From NCBI RefSeq assembly GCF_954871325.1, contig NC_088776.1, positions 16,678,052 to 16,742,051 on the forward strand: 64,000 nt of DNA, read 5' to 3'. The position numbers and the translations under genes were made by a program. The notes beneath the pieces are model-generated. The model did no database searches. It saw nothing but the letters and a program-made list of their open reading frames with translations, and was not told where the DNA came from. Within the stretch, counting starts at the first letter, position 1, and each line of letters starts with the position of its first letter. Source of the DNA: Gordionus sp. m RMFG-2023 (Eukaryota > Nematomorpha > Gordioida > Chordodea > Parachordodidae). This document shows, one piece after another, positions 1-11,274 of this stretch.

Positions 1-1
1 A

Positions 2-763
2 ACGTGGAAAGAAATATTGTCTATATCTTCTGATATGGTATTTAGAGACGCTGTTATCTCGGTCGATGTTTCTTGTGAAAAGGAAATAGTAGATTTAATA
101 ATAAATTACCTTTATACAGGGACCATCATTATAACCGAATCAAACGCTTGTAAATTATATCAATGTTGTAAAATATTTGAACTTAATTCACTTGAAAAAT
201 TGACTATATCTAACATTATAAATTTTATTGATGACCAAAACGCCTTAGAATACTTAGGGAGAGACATCTCGGATAATGTTAACAACGCCGCTTTAGGGTA
301 TTTATGTAATAATTTTCAGAGGATTACATCAACAAAGGAATTTCTCGAATGTTCATTGACTACACTTGAAAAGCTTATCGACGAAGATGATATAAAAACA
401 AGGAAAGAAATTGATATCTTCGAATCTGTTGTCAGGTGGTTGGAATTTTCTGTGGATACAAGAAAAATATATAGCAACCAAGTCTTTAGCCATATAAGAT
501 TTTGTCTAATGTCAACCGATGAATTGATTCAAGCATATGATATTGGGAAGATATTCTTTGATGATAAATCAAATTTAGATTTCTTAGTTGAGGCCGCTTG
601 GTAAAAATGATAAATACTTATTATGAGTTTGAAATAAAATAAAAAATTTGTTTATAACAGGTATGTAACATGCAAATCGGCCAATGTTCAACTGATACCA
701 TTTATTAATCCTGCAATAAAACCGAGGAAATTTTTGAACTCATTTCTTAAGGAAGAATTATAA
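2..763 (+). CDS. BTB-BACK domain protein, 3' part (two exons)
   Basis: The gene enters from the left edge, so its start lies outside the window. Exon one (2-600) is open in one frame and encodes the end of a BTB/POZ fold (FRDAVISVDVS, then INYLYTG), followed by a helical BACK-like region ending CLMSTDELIQ...FLVEAAW. A 60-bp GT-AG intron (601-660, gtaaaa...ataacag) splits a TGG codon. Exon two (661-763) adds 34 codons ending KPRKFLNSFLKEEL and TAA. BTB-BACK proteins commonly serve as substrate adaptors for cullin-3 ubiquitin ligases, usually with C-terminal Kelch repeats. None follow here, so this is either a short BTB-BACK protein or a truncated relative of the Kelch-like family. The exon join is inferred from phase and splice sites. 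Confidence 0.75.
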
Positions 764-1339
764 TTTATTTTATCTATAAAATTTTAAAGAAAAAAATTGT
801 AGTCTTAAAAATGTGTATATGTCTTGCCATCAATATAAAAAAATATTGATAAAGAATCATTTACAAACAATCTAATTGATCCACATGCCTAACATGTTCT
901 ATATTTGGGTAAAATTTATAATGTATATGGTGAATTCCTTGACGAATAAAAAAAATCACGATTTTCAACCCTACCCCTTTCAGATTTTTCTAAAATTTTT
1001 ACAAGAGTTTGTTATTTAAAAAAAATTAAATTTTAACCTCCAACTTCAATCTACGGCTGAGGTATGGGGTTCTAAATTAATGAAGGTCAATGGTCCGTCC
1101 TATAGGTTGTTTCTAGAGTAGTTTTTTTTTTTTGTGAATTTTTAATTCACTTTTATTTTGCAATATGAAAATTATATATGTTTTTCAAAGAATCATTTTA
1201 CTTATAGTCCCAATAAACAAGAATTAAATTAGGTAAAAACAAAAATATTTTTAAAATACCAAAAAAATAAAAATATCAGTTTTTTTATTTAGGACAACGG
1301 GTTGGATCGATCTTTTTATATTAGGATCGTGACCTTCAC
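764..1339. other. AT-rich intergenic stretch
   Basis: No coding frame, RNA gene or clear repeat was recognised. It holds homopolymer runs and follows the stop codon of the BTB-BACK gene, so it probably includes that gene's 3' untranslated region. Confidence 0.4.
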
Positions 1340-2004
1340 TACTTTAAATGCTCAAAAATGGAGCATTTTGTGCAAATTACTTTCCCTTTAATTAAAAATA
1401 CCTTTGGATATAATGAACTAGAAGCGTCATTTAAATTTTTTTATATAGCCTAATAGTAGACCTTTAAAATTATATAAATGTTAACAAATTTTAAATGTCA
1501 AAAACAGGAAATGAGCATAAAATCAAATATGTATTTTTTTATCACATTTTTTTATGAATAGTTGGAAATAATTAATAAATATGCAAAATTTCAAAAAGGG
1601 CCTAGCAAAGGTTTAGGAATGGTATTTTTATAATTAGTCTATTGTCAATATTCTTAATAAATATTTGATACTAATCAATAATTCTAATATAGATTAAAAG
1701 CTATCAAATATTTTAAGTTTAATATTTAAAAAAATAGTCATTTAAGATATCAGGGAATTGCAGGAAGAGATATTGTGCAATACAATCTTGAAAATCTTTA
1801 ATGGGAAATATATCATTATACGTTAATTGGGCAAATTTTCCCGTTCAACATTAATTAATTTTTATGAATAGTGCATATTCACATGGCACGGGTTCTTGGT
1901 CCAACTAGGACACAATATTTTGGTCTTAAATTATAAAATTCACTCTTATATCACCATATATTTCTTTAAATTTAGAATATAATTCCTAAATAATATATAT
2001 GTAA

Positions 2005-2365
2005 ATAAAATGTTGCTGCCATTTATGTATAAAATGATGCTGCCATCTATATATATTAATTTTAAAATGATGCTGCCATGTATTAATATTAATTTTAAAA
2101 TGATTTATTCAATGTAGCATTATATATATTATACCATGCATTAAATCATATCTTACCTATATATTAAAGATTTAATTATGTGTGTATGATATATATTTAA
2201 AATAAAATGATGCTGCCATGTATATTAATTTTAAAATGATTTATTCATTGGTTTAGCATTAAATTATATCATGTATTAAAACATATTTTGGTTCTTACCT
2301 ATACATTAGAGGTTTAATTATGTATGATATATTTTATTATATTAATTATTAAATAAATTCAGAAT
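2005..2365 (+). repeat. Degenerate tandem repeat around AAAATGATGCTGCCAT
   Basis: The 16-mer recurs at about 2008, 2031, 2064 and 2207. The last two copies are embedded in a longer block, with TTTTAAAATGATTTATTCA and a later TTTAATTATGT segment, that repeats with a period near 143 bp. It sits between the left inverted end and the transposase remnant of the pogo-like element. Confidence 0.6.
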
Positions 2366-2460
2366 AAAATTTAAGAATTAGGATTTTAATTAGATTGCCT
2401 TAATATATAAATAATTTAATGACTTATGTTTAAATTTAGGTTAGAGTTTTAGCTTATCAA

Positions 2461-3190
2461 ATGGCCAAGAGGTATAGTTTACAATACCAAAATCTTGGGA
2501 AATAACTCAATCAGCTGGTGAAGACTAGGTTGGAGCATTTATTAAAAGAAATCCAACTATTTCTTTGAAAACACCAGAGGCTACAAGTATAGCCAGGGCT
2601 ACCAATTTTAATATGAAAATGGTTGATTTATTTTTTAATAATTATTTGACTGTCACAAGGGAAAATAACTTTCTACCATGTGATATATATAATATGGATG
2701 AAACTGGTTAATTAAAATATATATGATAGCAAATCTTTAATATTTTCATAGGATTAACAACAGTTCAACGGCCTAATAAAGTTATTGCAAGGAAAGGCGA
2801 AAAACAGGTTGTGGCAATTACTACATCAGAATGTGGTACACTTATGACCTTGGCAATTGCTGTCAATGCTCTAGAAAATTCTATTCCACCTATGTTTATA
2901 TATCCCAGGAAAAAATTTTATGATCATTATTTAAGAGATGGCCCTGTAGGATGCATTGGCGTGTCTAATGGTTCTGGGTGGATGCTGGCTGAAGATTTTA
3001 CGAGTCTTTTCTGCAATTGGCACTTCTCCACTTTAACCTTTATTGAAAATAATGGTTTTTAACAGGCATTTTACGACTGTTTTCATCGGAATTGTGGTTT
3101 TTCAATAATATCTATTATATCGTCTTGTAAAACACTCCTTCAGGAAGTACATTTCTTAGACTTTCACAGCATGTTTATTCAAATTGTGCG
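2461..3190 (+). pseudogene. pogo/Tigger (DDE_1) transposase remnant with 45-bp intron
   Basis: Translation shows AFIKRNPTISLKTPEATSIA and then NMDETG, the first catalytic Asp block of CENP-B/Tigger-type transposases. A GT-AG interruption at 2707-2751 follows, and the frame resumes exactly as LTTVQRPNKVIARKGEKQ. The longest clean frame (2752-3062) continues through SIPPMFIYPRKKF and GSGWMLAEDF, the region before the second Asp. After ENNG the frame stops, and recognisable residues continue weakly to about 3190. Earlier stops (for example after WEIT near 2505) show that it is dead. The missing C-terminal half and the stops make it a pseudogene. Confidence 0.7.
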
Positions 3191-3631
3191 AATTATAAGA
3201 ACGAAGTAAATATATTATATAATTTAACAATTCTTTTATTTAAATATATAATAATTTTACCTTATATATTTTAAAATTAATGATTTATCAAATATTTATT
3301 AGAAATTTTTACAATTAACTAATGATTAAAATGCCATATCCTAAACCTAAACTCGGCCCAACTTAAAATTTTGAATATTTATTAATTATTTCTATAGCTA
3401 TTCATAAAAAAATGTAGATTTGATTTTATGATCATTTCCGACTTTTGGCATTTACAATTTTTAAACAATATTTAATATTATATAACTATAAAGGTCTACC
3501 ATTAGGCTATATAAAGTAATTTAAATGTCGCTTCTAGCTCAATTATATTAAGAGATATTTAAAATTAAAGGAAGAGCATTTTGCCGAAAATCTTATACTT
3601 TTTCGACATTTAAACCCCATATTTTAGCCGC

Positions 3632-3731
3632 TTAGTAAAAATTCTAAAAAAATATAAGGGGGTTGGGTTGAAACTCATTAGCGTAGTAAAATCTTTAAAA
3701 AAATATAAGGGAGTTGGGTTAAAACTCATTA
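3632..3731 (+). repeat. Two-copy tandem repeat, about 51 bp
   Basis: TTAGTAAAAATTCT... (3632-3680) and GTAGTAAAATCTTT... (3683-3731) both continue through AAAAAAATATAAGGG, GTTGGGTT and AAACTCATTA. The repeat produces similar short frames on both strands, which I do not regard as genes. Confidence 0.7.
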
Positions 3732-3926
3732 AATGCATTTTAAAGTGCCCATACACGGGAGTCAACCGTAGAGCCATTTTGTTTGTTTTCATGTCAATTA
3801 AACGACATGAATATAATTACATTACACTTATAATTATTGAATCGCTAATCTAGTAGTATTTACATAAGATTGGGTCAAATATCTTTTGCCAGAGTTAAGT
3901 CAACACAATTAACATTATCTTAAAGT

Positions 3927-4149
3927 TAGTGATGCAAAATCGCTCCATTTAAATCGATTTTTCAAAACGGCTAACTCAAAATTTTAGCCAGAAAAATATC
4001 GCGTGAGCCTGAAGATTTTGCTCATAGATGGCACCAAAGTTTGTCCATTTATTTGAGAAATCTCAAGGCTTAGCCAATATTTTTCTGGGTAAAATAATGA
4101 GTTTGCCATTTTTAAAAAGCGGATCAAATATAAGGATTTTGCATCACTA
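3927..4149. mobile_element. Palindromic hAT-type MITE (TAGTGATG family)
   Basis: The 223-bp sequence starts TAGTGATGCAAAATC and ends GATTTTGCATCACTA. Its interior is also palindromic: TTTTAGCCAGAAAAATAT on the left mirrors AATATTTTTCTGG on the right, so almost the whole length can fold back. Relatives lie at 24168-24386 and 63449-63662, where 8-bp flanking duplications point to the hAT superfamily. No clear duplication is visible here, and a 62-bp tandem duplication disturbs the right side. Confidence 0.65.
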
Positions 4150-4257
4150 AATTGCACCATACGTAGGAGTCCGCACTGACGAACCAAACGGGCATGGATT
4201 TTGCATCACTAAATTGCACCATACGTAGGAGTCCGCACTGACGAACCAAACGGGCAT
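4134..4257 (+). repeat. Perfect 62-bp tandem duplication
   Basis: Copies at 4134-4195 and 4196-4257 both begin GGATTTTGCATCACTAAATT and end GAACCAAACGGGCAT without a mismatch. The first copy overlaps the right terminus of the palindromic MITE, so a duplicated terminus is included. It is either a very recent duplication or an assembly artefact. Confidence 0.85.
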
Positions 4258-4828
4258 ATTCTTCCTGGAAAAAATGGAAAATAATGACTATTTATTGCTG
4301 AGATCTTGTTTAATGGATTATATTGATACATTTTCCGTTATTTGAAATTCATCCAGATATGGAGGATTTATCACTAAAAACGGTTCCCCGAAAAAAAATG
4401 TGAAAGAAGGTAGTATTGATAATTAAAAAAAAATTATTAGGCGATTTTATTATAACGATATTAATTTTATAGAAGAGGCAAATCACAACACTAAGTTTTT
4501 TCTAACAATGAAACTTTTTGATAGCACTAGAAAAAAACGTGCGCCCCCTCCCCTCCCAGAATATTGAGCGCCCTTGTCAATAATTTAATCTTATATTATG
4601 TATTCTGAGATCTAATTAAAAGATAATAAAATTATTGTAAATAACGTAAGAACTATGTCGTATACTCGTTCCGTTAAATTATTGAAGTCATTTTCTTATT
4701 TTTAAGCATTCTTTCTATCTTTTTTTATTTATTCTTATGTTTTTCTTTCATTAATGTTTTTCTCTCCATTTGCTCAGACAATGGTTTAATACTAAAAATA
4801 AAATAGCATTTCAAGTCAATATTTTTAA
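4258..4828 (+). promoter_or_regulatory. Intergenic region with a strong 3' splice-acceptor-like site at 4779
   Basis: Most of this is AT-rich with nothing recognisable. From about 4690 a long pyrimidine-rich tract runs to TTTTTCTCTCCATTTGCTCAG, with AG at 4778-4779, 49 bp before the ATG at 4829. This suggests that a 5' untranslated exon starts near 4780 and that an upstream leader is spliced on, in cis or in trans. Confidence 0.4.
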
Positions 4829-5086
4829 ATGGAGCCTAACAGTTGGGACTACCAATATTGGGCGGAAAAATCCAAAGGCCGTATAGTGAGAGCTTTGGCC
4901 AAGCAATTCTTTATACAGGACCTGAATAAAAAGTTAGAACTCGAAACTCCTAATTATTTGGAAGAAAATGTGCTCCTCAAAAGATTACTCGAGATCGAAA
5001 CCAGCCAAAAACATTTGGAAAAGCTATTAAATACTCAAATGAAAAAATTGAATGTCATCGAAAGAAGTAATAAAAATTTTTTTTAA
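4829..5086 (+). CDS. Small coiled-coil hypothetical protein (85 aa)
   Basis: A single uninterrupted exon runs from ATG to TAA, with a poly(A) signal (AATAAA, about 5112) 26 bp later. The protein starts MEPNSWDYQYWAEKSKGRIV. Residues about 30-75 are Leu/Glu/Lys-rich with a heptad feel (LLKRLLEIETSQ, LEKLLNTQMKKL), consistent with a coiled coil. There is no signal peptide or membrane segment. I do not recognise the family. In favour of a real gene are the balanced amino-acid composition, local GC above the surroundings, the upstream splice acceptor and the downstream poly(A) signal. It could also be the last exon of a longer gene, but the Met sits naturally at the start of the conserved-looking block. 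Confidence 0.55.
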   Translation: MEPNSWDYQYWAEKSKGRIVRALAKQFFIQDLNKKLELETPNYLEENVLLKRLLEIETSQKHLEKLLNTQMKKLNVIERSNKNFF

Positions 5087-6712
5087 TGTTATTTACCAAT
5101 TGCCATTATACAATAAATAGCATGATTTTAATATTTATACATTAGTTAGATTTTTTTATAAATGTTAGGCATCGGAACAAATCGAGAATCCGCAACAATA
5201 ACCCCTTTTAAAATTATATGAACGGGAATCTCTAAAAGTGTTACTAAAAAAACTAATTCATTTTTTTTTAATTGGCAAGAAGTTTGTCATACTTTTAAAA
5301 TTAATAAATTTTTAAATATTAAGTTTTCGTTATATAATAATTTAAAATTGATAACTACTTCTGAAACTGATGTTCCACCAGGAGAAATAAGGCCATAAGG
5401 GTAGTCAGGGGAGGAGCAAGGGAAAATCCACTCTTCGGAAATTTGCCTGTTCTCATAAATATCATTTTAACCTAATAAAAACTTTATCTCTCGACATCTC
5501 TCTCATCCATAAAGAAATACAATATATCACTATAAACATGAAACGGAAATAAAAATTGCTAAAGGTTAATTATTTTTAAAAATAACGATTATAAATCAAA
5601 ATTTTTAGAAAAAAATGTAATCCAAAAATTATTTTTATAAAAATTTAATATATTACCGATTAACGTGACTAAAGCTCACAAATATATAATGGTTAGATAT
5701 GACAGTTTTATAAATCTCTCGTATCATCTCACGTTTTTTTCCAACCTTAACACCCAAGAATTAGGTTTTTATTAGATAGTCAACAATTTGTTTACTTCAT
5801 CAAATAATCCCAAACAAGTATGAACGGAATTGTAAACTATTTGGAAATGTTGAAAAATCTCTCATTCATATAATTCACTAGATAACTCAATACCTCATTT
5901 TAACTAATTATTTTTTTAAATTAAATATATTAAGTTTTGAGAACGTTCCACATCCAATTATATTTAATAAAAAATATTTCGCCATAAAGTTTTATATCTT
6001 TTGGTATTCTCCAGTTTTTTTACTATACTTTGAAATAGTAAACTTCAGCAATAGTTTTTTTCTCATAATTTTGAACTCCATTAAGAGACTCCCTTTTTCT
6101 ATACCTTTTTAATAATCAGTATCATGAGAAATATAGCTCCCAAAGACCGACGCCGTATCTAAAATATTGAGATCAGATCAATTCTATGAAAAAGGTTCTT
6201 ATATATTAAAAAATGCAGTTCAAACGACTATATATATATAAATATCTAAAAATTTAATTTATCATATTTTTTTTTATATTTCGCATTCTTTAAAATTTTT
6301 TTTATTTATCAAATTTAATGAATACATGGGCGCCCATATGGCCTGGTTGGGCTATGCCCCCTACAAAAAAATGTATAATTTTATTGCTTTTGAATCCTGC
6401 TCTAATGATTTCGATGTATCTTTTGAGTTATTCGAGTTTCAATAGTTTTTATTAAAAACGGTATCAAATAACTAGTTTTATAAAAGAGGCAGATTCGTTT
6501 GATATATGATGAAACAAAAATAAATAAGGTTTTCAGTTATGATAGTTTAATTTATATACCATTTTCACTGTACATTAAGTGTTTTACAGCAATAAACAAA
6601 CGAGGCTTATTTGATAGCGTTTAACCAAAAAAATATATATAGCCACTTCCTGGAAAAAAGTGTATGGATATTTTTGTATGAATTTAATAAACAGGATAAC
6701 TTTAATTATGTG
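5087..6712. other. AT-rich intergenic DNA
   Basis: No convincing frame or RNA gene is visible. At 6328-6362 a GC-richer patch (GGGCGCCCATATGGCC, then TTGGGCTATGCCCC) resembles the GC-rich end of a DNA transposon, but no partner end was found. Confidence 0.35.
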
Positions 6713-8430
6713 TAGACCTGTGCGCCGACGAAACTATCGGTGGCCGGCGCAATTTTCAAAAATCTAATCGGTGGCTGGCGGCGCACCGATTTTTAGCCGC
6801 CGTCAATAAAATCGGCGTAAATCGGCGCAGTTATAAATTTTTATAACATAATTTTTTTTAATTGCTTATTAATTTTTTTTAAAAAAACAAATAAATGTAC
6901 ACTATTCAACAGATATCTCGGCATATTTTTTAATATTCATTTAATAGAAAACTTATTATATGCAAAATCGATTTCGTAATTTTATAATATCTTGTATAAA
7001 AATTATTTTATTTAAATTTTCGGGACATAATGATGATCTCCTTGAATTTAACGTCAATCCCGCGGTTAAGAAAACTCTTTCACTGAGTGTGCTAGTCGCC
7101 GGAATGCATAGAATTTTTTTGTCGAGACTGGAAAGATTGGGAAGTTCACTCTTCTTTTCTCTCCAAAAATTTAGAACATCCATATCTTGTGAATGTCGTT
7201 TTCCAAGAAAACTGTGGCATTCTTGTTCTAAGTCACCTAACTTGGAATCATAATTTATATTTGTTGAATGTTTATTTGACAATTTTGTTGAATGTTTATT
7301 TGACAATTTTGTCAAATAACTTGAATTTAATAATTCATCCTCATTAGCGATATTTACTACCTGATTATCATCATTCACTATAAGTTTAAGATGTTTTATT
7401 ATAAATTCTGAAGCTGAGCAATTTTGTTCTATTATATACTTTGACACAATTGTCAATTTTTAAAATCTTGGATCTAAAACAGAAGCCAATACCTAGATAA
7501 TTTTAAATAAAAAATAAAAGAATATACTTATATAATATTATTTGCAGATTACAAACAGGAAATCGTAACGAAAGTTTTTTTAGTATATTTTCCTTAAGTG
7601 AAATAATTTCAGAACTATCACTATCATTTACTATTAAATGTGTTTCAATTTCACTTCTAAAAAGTAACGCCAAGTTTAAAATAGGCCCTTTTTGTACTGA
7701 AAGAAATTCGACAGTTTCTTTAAATTTTGAAAGAAATGCTAATAGTTCTTCTACCAGATCAGATTCATAATTTGAGAAAGTGCTTCCCAATTCTTTTCAA
7801 AACATTATTAATTAAATCCTTATTTAATCCAGATATGCTTTCAGCATAATTAATATACTATGCCAACGTGTTGGGCTTGGGACATTTAATTTTAAGTTTT
7901 TCATATACGTGGAATTATTGTTATTATTATCATTGGAATTGCCAATTTGAAAACGGGTACTCGGGTATGGATCAATGCTGTCAAGATCTAACATGTCTAA
8001 TGTTAAATCTAATGTACTTAGACATTTTCTTTGATATTCCTCGAATTCAAATTCAACTTCTGCAGTTGAGCAGTAATAATTTCTCTAATTCTTTTGCTAA
8101 AAATTTCCAGACCATGAATTTTTTATTATCCAGAGTTAGGATACTAAAATTATTTATAGAATTATTAAATGTAGATACATCCATTTTAAAAATATGTAAA
8201 ATTATTGTAACTTTTGGAATTTTAGATTGAATCAATTCTATAATGAGTCAATATAATTATGATTTTAAAATAGTAGAAAATAAAAATTCATCAAAATCCT
8301 GATTGACATTAAAAAATTACAAGAATGATGTTGACCAATTATTAGAATAAAAAGGTATAAAACGACGTGATTTTCTTAAACAGCGGCATTTTCGACGTAA
8401 CCAAAAAAGGTCGGCCGGCGCACAGGTCTA
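6713..8430 (-). mobile_element. hAT transposon remnant with 8-bp target duplication
   Basis: The ends are TAGACCTGTGCGCCG at 6713 and its inverse CGGCGCACAGGTCTA ending at 8430, flanked by ATTATGTG (6705-6712) and ATTATTTG (8431-8438), an 8-bp duplication with one mismatch. An 8-bp duplication is the hallmark of hAT insertions. The left subterminal 130 bp is packed with ATCGG and CGGCG motifs, striking in this AT-rich DNA, and probably represents transposase-binding repeats. The 1.7-kb interior holds hAT transposase pieces read on the minus strand. Confidence 0.85.
6956..8235 (-). pseudogene. hAT transposase remnant (C-terminal dimerisation domain best kept)
   Basis: The piece 7456-6956 contains LNFWREKKSELPNLSSLDKK and then ILCIPATSTLSERVFLTAG with LNSRRSSLCPENL, the canonical hAT C-terminal dimerisation motif (PATS..SER.FS..G......R..L.P). 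Upstream pieces at 7790-7503 and 8235-8053 are in other frames and only weakly hAT-like. A duplicated KLSNKHST octapeptide is visible in the first piece. Several frame changes separate the pieces, so the gene is dead. Confidence 0.75.
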
Positions 8431-8544
8431 ATTATTTGTAATAAAAACTAATATACTACCACAATGATTTTTGATTTTCTCGCTTCATTAAAATACGCCA
8501 ATGGATTAGTAGACACAAATATATGGTCTCTTGATGATTGGAAT

Positions 8545-8968
8545 TAGAGATCTGCAAAGTTAGGCCAGGCCCGTACCCGGCTCGAACGGGCTTCGGGCCG
8601 GGCCATTTTAAATAATCGGGTCGGGCCGGGCCGGGCCTAATATTTAAAAAAAATTTGGGCCGGTCGGGTCGGACCTTGGGAATTTTTTAAAATATATCTA
8701 AATTTATCAATTTTATATTGAATTTTTTATGTAAAATAAAAATATTTGATTTTATTTATGATTTTATTTATTGAAACTAAACGACATATAACATATGTCT
8801 TTTATTTTGAGTAATTATAAAAATTAATTTCTATATTTAAATAAATTCGGGCCGGGCTTGGTTGGGAAATTTTATTAAAAAAAATTTCGGATTCGGGTAG
8901 GGCCGGCAAATATTTTTGAAAAAAATTTCGGGCCGGGCTTGAAAAATTAGGCCCGATGCAGATCACTA
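8545..8968. mobile_element. hAT MITE, GGGCCGGGC family, copy 1
   Basis: The 424-bp element starts TAGAGATCTGCA and ends TGCAGATCACTA, flanked by a perfect 8-bp duplication ATTGGAAT (8537-8544 and 8969-8976). It has no coding capacity. Both subterminal regions carry arrays of GGGCCGGGC and CGGGCC motifs, separated by AT-rich filler. It is about 85-90% identical by eye to the copy at 13247-13699. Confidence 0.9.
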
Positions 8969-9377
8969 ATTGGAATACCCATCTAAAATTTTCGCCCCAA
9001 AACAGATATTTTGAGGAAGTTGGTTGAAATGTCCCAAATTGGCTATCAAAAATTTTGACAATTTTTTTAGCCTAAAATGAGTCATGCGTCGCAATATATT
9101 AATTTTTGATGCATAAACTTTTATTTGATACATAAATTATAATGATCGAAATATTATGAAGTTAATTAAATGGAGAATGAGGTCAACGCATACTCTTCTT
9201 CTATAATGATATCACTCTTTGCTTATGATATATTTTCATTTTCTAAAATTTCAGGAGTTGAAAAACTGGATGATTATATGTAATATCAATAATTTTATGT
9301 TGTAAATATAAATTGCATTTTATTGAGATTAACTTCTCAACACGTTCCAAAATAAAACCAAATTCTCTCCAAAACAG

Positions 9378-9569
9378 CAGCATGATAAGTCTTATAGCGA
9401 TCATTCTTTACAACATATCAAAGAACATGCTTTGCACTTTCCCATATTTCCATGTTTTAAACTACTCTTTGATCGAAATTCTGAGAGATTGGCTAAAACT
9501 CCGATATCAAGATTCTATTCTGCAAGTAGAGCATTGACGGCAGCTTTGCCAGATGTATCTCAACATTAG
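9378..9569 (+). CDS. Terminal exon of an unrecognised gene
   Basis: A clean frame of 63 codons plus TAG begins right after a good acceptor (TTCTCTCCAAAACAG). It encodes QHDKSYSDHSL, HIKEHALHFPIFPCFKLLFD and TPISRFYSASRALTAAL, ending DVSQH. The composition is protein-like and GC is about 40%, well above the flanks. It has no ATG start, so it must be spliced to upstream exons. A possible short upstream exon follows the acceptor at 9253 (TTTTCTAAAATTTCAG). AATAAA lies near 9730. I do not recognise the protein. It is encoded on the strand opposite GTF2H1. Confidence 0.45.
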   Translation, partial: QHDKSYSDHSLQHIKEHALHFPIFPCFKLLFDRNSERLAKTPISRFYSASRALTAALPDVSQH

Positions 9570-11018
9570 TTAGTACAAAAATATTGAAATGAATATCAAA
9601 TATTTGCCGCGAAATGAATATTCTGACAACAAAACTCTTTGCGTTATCTCACTCGCTAATATATATTTATGATCACTTTTGTCAATAAAATTCATCATTG
9701 TTTTTTTAATGTTGAAATAATGGAAAATAAATCCGGGACTTAAGATACATTCGATTTATTACTTTCTAATCAAATCTGGGTATAAAGCTCAGTTTAAAAT
9801 ATTCAGTTAGTCTTTATAAGGTAATCAAAAATCAGCTGATATAAAAATCATAATATTGTGATATGGAATATAAATCTTTTTGTAAGTATTTAATGTATTT
9901 TGAATTTTCTTAAATGAATATTCAAATATTAGGGATTAATAGTTGGAAATTTTAAAGAAAATTTTGAATTTGTTCCCAGGAATATACCCGAAATTCCCGG
10001 ATAGTAACTGAAGTCGCTCTAATTACTTAGTTACTTTTATTATAAATGAGGAAATGATTTTGAAGTTTCAAATCAATATTGAAAGAAAATTTGAGGCTCC
10101 GGATAAGGATAATTATTTTTAGCCAATTAAAAAGCAAACAAAATTTGAAGATAAACCCAATAAATGTAAGGTGAAGCTTTTCAGAAGTGACAGTGTTATG
10201 AATAGCGTTATTATTCAAAAATAGTAACGGGTAACTCAAACTTTACTTTACACTTCAATCATTTGTGTTATATTACCTAATATTAATTTAAATATAAAAA
10301 AACAAATATAAAATGGAGTTTAAAAAAACAACTGAGCATAAAAGAAGCACTATTCAGTTTCTTTTTTGGGGAGGGGTATTGTTAAAATAAGACATCTAGA
10401 GAGATTAGTATCAAGGCTTATTCTTAAGATTCTAAAAAAACGCCTTTATTATAAAAATATGTCAAATAATTCGGATTATGAACGATCAAATATCAAAATT
10501 CTTCTCGAGAAAAGATAAATCTTTAGAAAAGAAAACTTTAACAATTTCCAATGATCACATTTAATACACCCCCCCCCTGCTATCCTCACCCCTTATTGAA
10601 CAGGTGTTCAGTATCAGTATACACTAAGAGATAAATGATCTAAAACTTTAAAAATTATATTTTTTAAAATGATACCCAATTATTTATTTATTTAAATTTT
10701 GGGATTTGTGTAATAAATATGTATCTATTGATGAAATAAAAGGAAAACAATTTCAACCTTTTATATATAAACCGGTTTCAATACCTTAAAAAAAAGTATG
10801 GCGATATTTTTTGAATAAGTAACGTAGTTACTATTTTATAAATGTAACGCAAAATTTATTGGCCGTTACTTTTTTGAAGTGTAACGCAACTTCTCAATTG
10901 TAAATTTGCATAAGTAATGTAATTCGGCTTAAAAAAATGACGCTTCTTTATGCATCTTTTTCGCAAAATACAGAATTTTCCCAGATTAATTTTTTATGTA
11001 AAAAAAAGCTTTACACAG
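9570..11018. other. AT-rich DNA with a TAACG-rich repeat near 10.0-10.93 kb
   Basis: The 10.8-10.93 kb part repeats GTAACG and its complement (AAGTAACGTAGTTAC, ATGTAACGCAA, GCCGTTACTTTTTTGAAGTG). Similar TTAGTTACTTTTATTA and AGTAACGGGTAACTC blocks lie at 10022-10040 and 10222-10237. This pattern resembles the subterminal repeats of a hAT-type element, but its ends could not be fixed. The rest shows nothing recognisable. Confidence 0.3.
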
Positions 11019-11274
11019 AATTGAAGATGGCATTCAAAACGTGGATAGAAAATATACAGTAAAACCGCTAGAATACATTGATAAAATTCAAATAACGGGA
11101 CCAATGCATACTACATCTATACCGCCCTCGTTTAAACCACAACAGAACCAAAAAGTAAAAGCGAATGATATAAATAATGGTCCATGCTGGGATGATGTGA
11201 TGCTAGAGATGATAGCTAAAAGATCTCAACTTAAAAAGGTTACAAAGTTTATTTTTTTAAAAATTCACTTTTAA
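11019..11274 (+). CDS. Exon with a WH2-like motif, gene unrecognised
   Basis: An open frame follows an acceptor (AGCTTTACACAG) and encodes IEDGIQNVDRKYTVKPLEYI, ITGPMHTTSIPPSFKP and CWDDVMLEMIAKRSQLKKV. The last part resembles an actin-binding WH2 motif (amphipathic helix followed by LKKV), but this is a pattern match by eye. A donor-like AAAAAG/gttaca lies at 11238. Otherwise the frame stops at 11274. GC is about 40% against a poorer flank. The exon points toward the 3' end of GTF2H1, so the two genes converge or overlap. Confidence 0.45.

Larger units (their letters stand above)
1340..3620 (+). mobile_element. pogo/Tigger-like DNA transposon with long inverted ends, decayed
   Basis: Left 1381-1628 and right 3329-3575 are imperfect inverted repeats of about 250 bp. 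They share, in inverted order, blocks around GAACTAGAAGCG/CGCTTCTAGCTC, GCCTAATAGTAGACCTTT/AAAGGTCTACCATTAGGC and the inner AGGTTTAGGA/TCCTAAACCT. Weaker similarity runs out to about 1340 and 3620. A transposase remnant lies between them on the plus strand. Long inverted ends are unusual for pogo, whose termini are usually short. The TA target duplication could not be fixed because the outer edges are diverged. It is an old copy. Confidence 0.7.
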
